Below, piece after piece: positions 57,492-64,000 of a DNA stretch of 64,000 bases. This DNA is from Mangifera indica (taxonomy: Eukaryota; Streptophyta; Magnoliopsida; Sapindales; Anacardiaceae). The DNA is taken from contig NW_025401178.1 of the NCBI RefSeq assembly GCF_011075055.1, positions 46,642 through 110,641 of the forward strand, written 5' to 3'. The notes under the pieces were generated by a model. That model searched no databases. It saw only the letters and a list, made by a program, of their open reading frames with translations, and was not told the origin of the DNA. Position numbers and translations under genes: made by a program. The first letter of the stretch is position 1; each line of letters starts with the position of its first letter.

Positions 57492-59116
57492 GATAGAGTT
57501 CATGGCGATGATAACATTTTTGTCTTTTACCTTTTTTTTTTTTTTCTGGGTTCCCCTCTTAAAGCTTGTATGAGATGATGATGAAGATGATATAAATATG
57601 GCAATAAAATTAACAATTTCTCTCAGATTTTCCATTTCTGAAAATTCGACGTTCATCTCATATATTCTTACTGAGATCTATGGAAAAATACTGTTGCCTG
57701 TGACGCCAGATTTCAGACTGTAATGGTCATAGTGAAATAGATTTTAAAAGATTAACAGGGATGTTGATAATGACATACATATATATATATATATTAGTGA
57801 AACGGATTTCTAAAGTGGAAAGCTGTGGAAAATGAAAGTCATCAGGTGTCAAGAACAGAAAGAAGAATGAGTGGGTATTAGGTAAAAGTTTTGATTCATG
57901 GTGCAAGAATTTCCATGAAAAAGACATATACTTATTCATATGGAAAAAGCTAAAGCTACATCCACCCTACTTTAGCTTTTTGAGAGCTGCCCTAATTATT
58001 GTCATAAACAAGGGTGGATTTAAAGAGATCTGAGTTCAACTTTATGTTAGTTTAATTTCGGTTTAGTTTTAAAAAATTGAACTAAAATCTAGGTTCAACT
58101 TCAATAAGTTTGTCTTAAACTAATTTAAGCATAGTTGCCCGACGTTTAAAATTAATTAAAATGATATCGTTTTATATCTAATTTTTTAAAGTTTGTTAGC
58201 TCAACGAGTCAAATACTCTTAAACTCAAACTCGTTAACACGAAATCCTTAGGCTTGAGCTGGCATCCACCTCCAATCATAACACAACCTTATTTATCCTT
58301 GTTTTGTTTTATATAATTTTTTGAAAAAAAATTCACTCAACTATTGAATTCCCAATTTTAATGTACACTATAACTTTTTTCTTTCATTCCAAAACAAAGG
58401 AGAATAGGTGTGCACGCTCTGGTTTAGTGTGATTTAGAAACTTTTTTAAACTAAACCAAAAAAAAAAAAAGATTTGAAAAAATTTCAAATAAACCATTTT
58501 AAGTTTTAAACCAAATCGAGCAAACTGAAAAATATGGATTGGTTCAATTTAAATTATGGTTTAAACCTATTTAAAATTATTCACTTCTAAATATATAATA
58601 TTTAAAAAATAATAATTAAATTTTAGTTTTTTAGAATATGAAATAAACATGTAAAATAATTATACAATAAAAATACAGTTAAAATGTAAAAAAATAATAA
58701 AATAAATATGAAAAATAATTGGTACACCTAATTACTTATTAAAAAATTCTATTAAATATAGTTTTTTATATATATATACACACAAAAAAAAATACGGCTT
58801 GTAGTTTAGTTTAATTTGAAAATCGTTCAAATTGTAAACCATATTTTAAATCAAACCAAACCAAATTAAACTGTATCTTTTAAGTAGTTTAGTTCAATTT
58901 TACGATTTGAATTGAATTATATACATCCCTATAAGAGAGAAAAAATTCCTGTTTAACCCGGATAATCAATTCTTTAGTTTTACATTTCCAAACACAGCAA
59001 TGAAATATTTCATCATTGGCGATATTTGTCAATATTTTGTTTGATAGATGGTTCTAAATGCAAATTATTTAGTTACGTATGAAAACGCTGCGTGGTATTT
59101 GACTCAAAAGATTAAT
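57492..59116. other. 3' flank of bZIP gene and AT-rich spacer with MITE relics
   Basis: 3' UTR to about 57700. 58012-58271 (ends AGGGTGGATTTAAA and GGCATCCACCTCC) and about 58405-58931 (TAGGTGTGCAC and ATACATCCCTA) have hAT-MITE-like inverted ends but no clean duplication. 58441-58880 is rich in AAACCAAA/GGTTTAG words. No gene. Confidence 0.45.
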
Positions 59117-59291
59117 GCATGGCAGGGCTCTGCACAGCTGAGTTCAATTTAGGCCTAAAAAAGGAACCCAACAAGGTGTTGGTTTATTTATATCGGATCA
59201 CTCTCAGTTTTGCCTTTGCATGGCAGGGCTCTGCACAGCTGAGTTCAATTTAGGCCTGCAAAAGGAACCCAACAAGGTGTCGGTTTATATA
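59117..59291. repeat. 101-bp tandem duplication, second copy split by insertion
   Basis: GCATGGCAGGGCTCTGCACA starts at 59117 and again at 59218. Copy 1 runs to 59217. Copy 2 matches it to 59291, breaks off inside GGTTTATATA, and resumes at about 60884 with TTGGATCACTCTCAGTTTTG. The two copies differ at only a few bases. Confidence 0.9.
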
Positions 59292-59465
59292 GGGAAATTA
59301 AATTAAATGTTTATTTTACTTTTTTTTATTAAGTAAAAATATATATATTTTTTTATTCCTAAGTAAAAATATTCTAAATTTTTTAAAACATCACAATTAC
59401 CCTTTCACCACATCTATATAAATTCTCTCACTCTTATTATATACACTTTTTATATCACTTAAGCA

Positions 59466-59497
<32 letters not shown>

Positions 59498-60874
59498 TAC
59501 TCTTATTTTTACTTAATATCAATTACTACAGATTCGTTCGGAAGGAGAAGTTCGTATTTCTAAATCAAGTCCAAAAAATCAATTCGTGAAAAAAACATTT
59601 ATATAGATCTTAACTCAAAACTTGATTTTATTTGTTAAATCAAGTTTGTATGTCACGTAAAGGGGCCATTTGAATATTTGATAATAATTTAAAGGTTAAA
59701 TAAAATGTTAAAAAAATATGGAAGACATTTTGATATTACACAATATATAAAAGATTTAAATAACATGTTAAGAATAAATATATATATTAAAATACTCTAA
59801 AATGTCAATAATAGAAAAAATCACTCAAAAATATGAAAAAACAGATCTGAATTTCGAAAACTACACGTTTGAATAGCTTAGGAACAAGAAAACCAAAAAG
59901 TTGATCTGAAATTTCGTAATTACATCATAAAACATGTCTCAAAAAGCATAAAACTAAAAAGATAAATGTCAAATTTGAAAACTGCATATCAACAAAGTCT
60001 AGCTCGGTCACAAACAAACTCAAAATCATAAAAACTGAAAATCTTACATTTGATAAAATAAAAAAACTGCATAATAGAACTCCAAATTGAGCACAACCAG
60101 AAAAGTTGGTTGTTGGTATAGAGCTCGAAACTGTTGATATATTACAGGTCACGTAACTCCTCCCAGATCAAAAGTTATGGGTGTTCAAAGTTTATCTTCT
60201 ATAGACCCTATAGTTTTAGAAAAATCAATTTCCACTCAATCCACAGTTTTCATGGTTCAGTGTAAAATTTTTCACAGACCCCTGTGGATCTCCCCCTTTT
60301 CCCCCTCCCCCTAAAATTTTGAAAACGCTAAATTCCCCCCCCCCCCCCCCAACCCCACGGGCGCCCGTGGGAGATTAACGTAGCGTTGATAGATCTAACC
60401 CATTTTCTAGCCAAAACTCATCTTTTCAGCTTTTAATTTCAACACAAATCAAATTTGCATATCTAATAACACAAAACCCCTTAAGAAATTTAAGCAAAAC
60501 AATCAAGAATCAAAACATTATATGGATTGTTCAAAATCGAAACCCTAAACATTCAAATCTCAAAATCTCCCTCAAATCTCAATACTCCTAAGAATAAATT
60601 AATTTAAACAAGAAGTGAGATGATGTACTATCCTTATTTATCATTTTCGGTTGCAGAAAACACGAAAAATTGATGAAAAAGACTGAAATCGGTTGCGCCC
60701 ACGGGAGATCTGAATTTTTCTCTGAATTTAAACAATAAATCAGTGGGAAATGTGAGGTTCATATATAAGGATAGTTTAGTTATTTCCCAAATTGAGGGTA
60801 TTTTTGTTAATCCTTAGAGTTTTAAACAATTTCACTTAACACCATTTAATTTCAGATGTTTGTTATAGTTTCCC
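59292..60874. mobile_element. 1.58-kb Mutator-like non-autonomous element
   Basis: Ends GGGAAATTA and TAGTTTCCC are short inverted repeats. Flanks GTTTATATA (59283-59291) and ATTTATATA (60875-60883) match at eight of nine bases. The uninterrupted sister copy at 59117-59217 shows the empty site. The interior has a TCTCAC repeat (59467-59500), sixteen C in a row (60335-60350), GGGCGCCCGTGGGAGA-type words at 60358 and near 60700, and no long ORF. Shared structure suggests a deletion derivative of a larger MULE. Confidence 0.8.
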
Positions 60875-61639
60875 ATTTATATATATTGGATCACTCTCAG
60901 TTTTGCCTTTGGAGCAAGCCCAAATGCATATAATTACACTTCCATTCCAAACCCCCAATGGGTTAACAACATAATAAGTACAGTTTTGAATACCCAACAT
61001 CGAGTACACACAACATTGTTCTATCTTATGTTCTGACTAATATTTTGTTTGCAGTGGATTAGAATTACCAGTGAAGATCATGCACGAAATATGCACATGA
61101 GAAACAGTTTCAATATGAGATTAGGTTTACCCCATAAGCCTTCCACCTTACTTTTGTTCTTTAATAATGTATAGATGACAGTCTTTTGTTCTTTTTGAAG
61201 AGACAAATTGATATAATTAGATAATGTAAATACTAATTCATGAAAAATCTCGAAATTGTTTCATACTAATTACAAGTGTACATAATTTTATTGTTTGATT
61301 AATTATTTTTATATCCCCTTCTTACTTTTTTATTTCTCTCTTATCGGTTCTCACTTTAATCTCCCTTTTTCACCTGTATCACTCTCTTTCTTTCTCTTCA
61401 TCTTTTGATATACATTTTGTCGCCATTGTAAATTATTTGGGCTCCCGTTGGTCGACTTGACCTGGCATGGTGTTATGCACAAGTTTTTAAAAAATTTATT
61501 AATTATTTTTAAAAATTTATTATTATACAGAAAATCCAAATAATTTACATAAAAAATCCGAAAGCATTCATTAATGTTATTAAAATTTAAAAAGTAATAA
61601 TAATTTTATATAGAGATCCTCATAATAGTGTGACAAAGA
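60875..61639. other. spacer
   Basis: Begins with the displaced rest of the 101-bp repeat (to about 60912). No gene seen beyond. Confidence 0.4.
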
Positions 61640-62088
61640 GAGTCTCTTTGTCAATCTGTGCGACAAAAAGATCTCTGCCTCTTTATCGTATCACTTTTTT
61701 TCGTCGGCTCAAGTGAAGATGGAGGTCGAAGAGAACACTGAAAATGATACCGAAAGTAGAGGTTCAAGAGTGGGGGTGAAAATACTGTTTTTGAAAGTTT
61801 TGAGGGGTGTTGTAGTTTAAAAAATGAAAACCTTAAGTTTGGGGAAAAATGTTACGTTTCAAAGTTTGAGAACTTTAAGTAAAAGTGAAATTATTAGTTG
61901 TTAAAACCTAAGAGAGAAAATAATGAATTTTATATATTTGTAATATTAATAATAAAATAACGATTTTACTCTTACTCCAGTAGAAAATTTAATAGTAGTT
62001 GGGTTATGGGTAAATATTTGAATTTTTCAATTATCATAGGCGTATTTTTAAAATTAAACTAAACTTGGATGAGAAATAGTCCTTTGCC
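61640..62088. mobile_element. partial Mutator-like MITE (right arm)
   Basis: Right end AACTTGGATGAGAAATAGTC then CTTTGCC, preceded by GATTTTACTCTTACTCC and TCATAGGCGTATTTTTAAAA, corresponds step by step to the right arm of 45013-45977. Left terminus not identified. Confidence 0.5.
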
Positions 62089-62558
62089 TTAAATAATTTG
62101 CTAAATTTAATTACAATTTGAGAGGAGCATACGGATTTGGGGTGTGAGTGATACTTTTTTAAGTGTTGCCATAAAAAAAAGTTGTACAAAAAATGAGGTG
62201 ATAACTAATTTTTGGTTATCATTTTAAAGATAGATTCGAATCGAGTTAAATTTAAGTTTAAACTAATTTAAATTTGACTCGGTTTAAGAGAAATTGAATT
62301 GTTCTTAAACCAACTCAAGTTCAACTCGCTCGAAGAGAATCGAGTTTAAGCTTATTATAATATTGAAATAAATTGAGTTTAAACTTAATTTGATACTATA
62401 ACAAAAAAAAAAAAAAAAAACTAAAACAATATCGTTTTGAAATGTATTAATTAAAATAATATCATTGTAATTTATAAAAAATATTTTTTTTTATACTTAT
62501 AAGTTTAACAAATTAAACATCTCTCGAAATCTAGCTCAATAATGGTAAACCCTTACAA
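62089..62558. other. AT-rich spacer
   Basis: 62220-62400 carries GAATCGAGTTTAAG-type words also seen near 35900 and 39560, a diffuse repeat. A run of A at 62402-62421. No gene. Confidence 0.4.
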
Positions 62559-63050
62559 GTCGTTTGGTTCTAGAATTTAAAGATTACTTTGAGAATTTAT
62601 CTTTTATTATCTTGATAGTTTATCTTTTATTAATTTGTTTGGTTTGTTAGTAATAAAAAAATATATTAATTTTCTATTACTAATGCTAATGCAACAAGTA
62701 ATATAGGTAATACTATAATTACCATTTTCACTGTAGATATTAAAAGATTAGCAAGATAATTTTGATTTTATTATAATTATATTATTATTTATTAATTTTT
62801 TGAGAAAAAATAAATTTATTTTTAATAATATAATAAATAATAAAAAAATATTTAAAAATATTTATATTAAAAGATATTTAAGTAAAATAATTTATTAATA
62901 TTATTTTATTATTTTTAATCAAACACAATAATTATTTATACTTATTAAATTTTATTAAAATAATAATTATTTATATCTAATAATCTTTAAATAATATATC
63001 TTTAAAATTATTTTTTTATTTTGATAATAAAATATTACTCAAACTAATCC
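62559..63050 (-). mobile_element. GTTTGGTT-family MITE
   Basis: Begins AGTCGTTTGGTTCTAG and ends ACTCAAACTAATCC. Interior matches 12510-12976 closely in the same orientation (TTTTGATTTTATTATAATTA, TATTAATTTTTTGAGA). About 490 bp upstream of the GAUT9-like gene and non-coding. Confidence 0.65.
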
Positions 63051-63318
63051 ATCTTTACTGTCAGTATCATTGCAGCAGACTCATTCATTTACTCTAGAGT
63101 TCGAATAAACTTGATCCGGAGTCAACCTTATCCTTTTATTTCGCTTCCCATTCTTATTTCGTTTATATATATATATATATATAAAAACCGCGTAATCAAT
63201 CTCAGTACATCCACCGGCAAAGCTACTATAAATCTGATTTTCCCCTTTGAACTCTCTGTTACACTCTCAGATCTCAGTATTTCACTCCAGCTAGTTAACG
63301 GTCAGATCTCGAAACCCA
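63051..63318 (+). promoter_or_regulatory. promoter and leader of the GAUT9-like gene
   Basis: A TATATATATATA run at about 63164-63183 may act as TATA region, some 140 bp before the ATG. The leader is pyrimidine-rich near 63238-63290. The longer ORF starting at 63111 is out of frame with the coding exon. Confidence 0.45.
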
Positions 63319-64000
63319 ATGGCGGTGGCCATCAGAGGAGGCCGAGGAGCAGGAGGCGGTGGACTTGGTATGGGCTTACGTGGCTTTTTCTCTTACCGGA
63401 TCTTTGTCTCCGCCATGTTCTCTCTTCTTTTCCTTGCTACTCTCTCCGTCATTCTCACCACTCATCCCTCCACTTCTCATCACGACCCTGTGAGTTCTCT
63501 TCACTTTCTCTTTCATTGCCCTTTCTATTTACTATTTCTAATTTGGATAATAATTTCGTGAAATTTCTGAATAGGCGCTTCCGAGTGTTGGTAATGCATA
63601 TGTTCAACGAACCTTTTTAGCATTGAAATCTGATCCACTTAAGACGAGGTTAGATTTGATTCATAAACAAGCCAATGATCATATTGCTTTAGTTAATGCA
63701 TATGCGGCGTATGCCCGGAAGTTAAAGTTGGATATTTCTAGGCAATTGAAGATGTTTGATGATTTGGCTCGGAACTTTCCGATCTTTCTCTCAAACCCAC
63801 TTACAAAGCTTCTCTTTTTGAGCCTGAGGGTGCTGTTGATGAGGATTGTTTGAGGCAATTTGAGAAGGAAGTCAAGGATAAGGTCAAATTTGCTAGATTG
63901 ATTGGTGAAGCTAAAGAGAGTTATGATAATCAGTTGAAGATTCAGAAGTTGAAAGATACCATTTTGCTGTTAACGAATTGCTGGTTAAGGCGAAGAAAAA
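63319..64000 (+). pseudogene. GAUT9-like galacturonosyltransferase, 5' part, frameshifted
   Basis: N-terminal exon 63319-63489 (MAVAIRGGRGAG, then FFSYRIFVSAMFSLLFLATL, a type II signal anchor) and the start of exon 2 at 63575 (ALPSVGNAYVQRTFLALKSD, DLIHKQANDH, NAYAAYARKLKLD) match Arabidopsis GAUT9 closely. GAUTs are Golgi glycosyltransferases of family GT8 that build pectic homogalacturonan. The stem region continues to the window end; the catalytic GT8 domain is outside. Two single-T deficits break the frame: AACTTTCCGAT at 63773-63782 needs four T, and ACCATTTTGC at 63958-63967 needs five. About one codon is also missing near 63898. Could be a pseudogene or homopolymer undercalls at both sites; if these are errors the gene is intact as far as visible. 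Confidence 0.8.

Noticed and set aside
63111..63620. 169-codon ORF overlapping the GAUT9-like exon 1
   Set aside because: Out of frame with the family match at 63319; runs through the leader and intron.

Overview
The window is nuclear DNA of a flowering plant, most likely a woody eudicot. The genes have GT-AG introns and plant-specific products: a WPP-interacting tail-anchored protein, PLS-class pentatricopeptide editing factors, a galacturonosyltransferase and a group-S bZIP. The intergenic DNA is very AT-rich and full of small non-autonomous transposons. I cannot name the species. There is no CRISPR array, tRNA or rRNA gene that I can see.

Layout. (1) 378-11051 (+): 3' eleven exons of a Furry/MOR2-type giant ARM-repeat protein; its start lies upstream of the window. 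(2) 13282-17054 (-): an AVT6-type amino-acid transporter with all five exons recognisable but with two frameshifts and a destroyed splice donor; its 5' end is tandemly duplicated (16971-17585). (3) 19265-20964: two Mutator-like MITEs, one an almost perfect 797-bp palindrome. (4) 23139-26812 (+): WIT1/WIT2-like nuclear-envelope coiled-coil protein. (5) 27741-30401 and 32031-34691 (-): tandem intronless paralogues of the mitochondrial RNA editing factor MEF13, both 886 residues. (6) 36502-36930 and 40151-40570 (+): a tandem pair of small membrane-protein genes of unknown family; the second has a SINE-like insertion that supplies its stop codon. (7) 40.6-56.4 kb: no convincing gene, but a decayed Ty1/copia gag, a 3 x 211 bp tandem array, MULE, CACTA and other MITEs, SINE-like pieces and microsatellites. 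(8) 56940-57491 (+): intronless bZIP43/42-like transcription factor. (9) 59117-60900: a 101-bp tandem duplication, one copy split by a 1.58-kb Mutator-like insertion. (10) 63319 to the window end (+): 5' part of a GAUT9-like galacturonosyltransferase with two single-base frameshifts.

The genes do not form a pathway; this is an ordinary mix of housekeeping and regulatory loci. The repeated theme is local duplication followed by divergence (MEF13 pair, membrane-protein pair, AVT6 5' end, 325-bp and 101-bp duplications), with dense MITE insertion. At least nine full or partial members of one Mutator-type MITE family (ends GGCCAAA...) occur. About 13 kb of coding sequence in the other genes reads without a frameshift, so the lesions in the AVT6-like and GAUT9-like genes are more likely real decay than general sequencing noise, though three of the four indels fall in homopolymers. 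The best candidates for new biology are the diverging MEF13 pair, the uncharacterised membrane-protein pair with its SINE-derived C-terminus, and the palindromic MULE-MITE.
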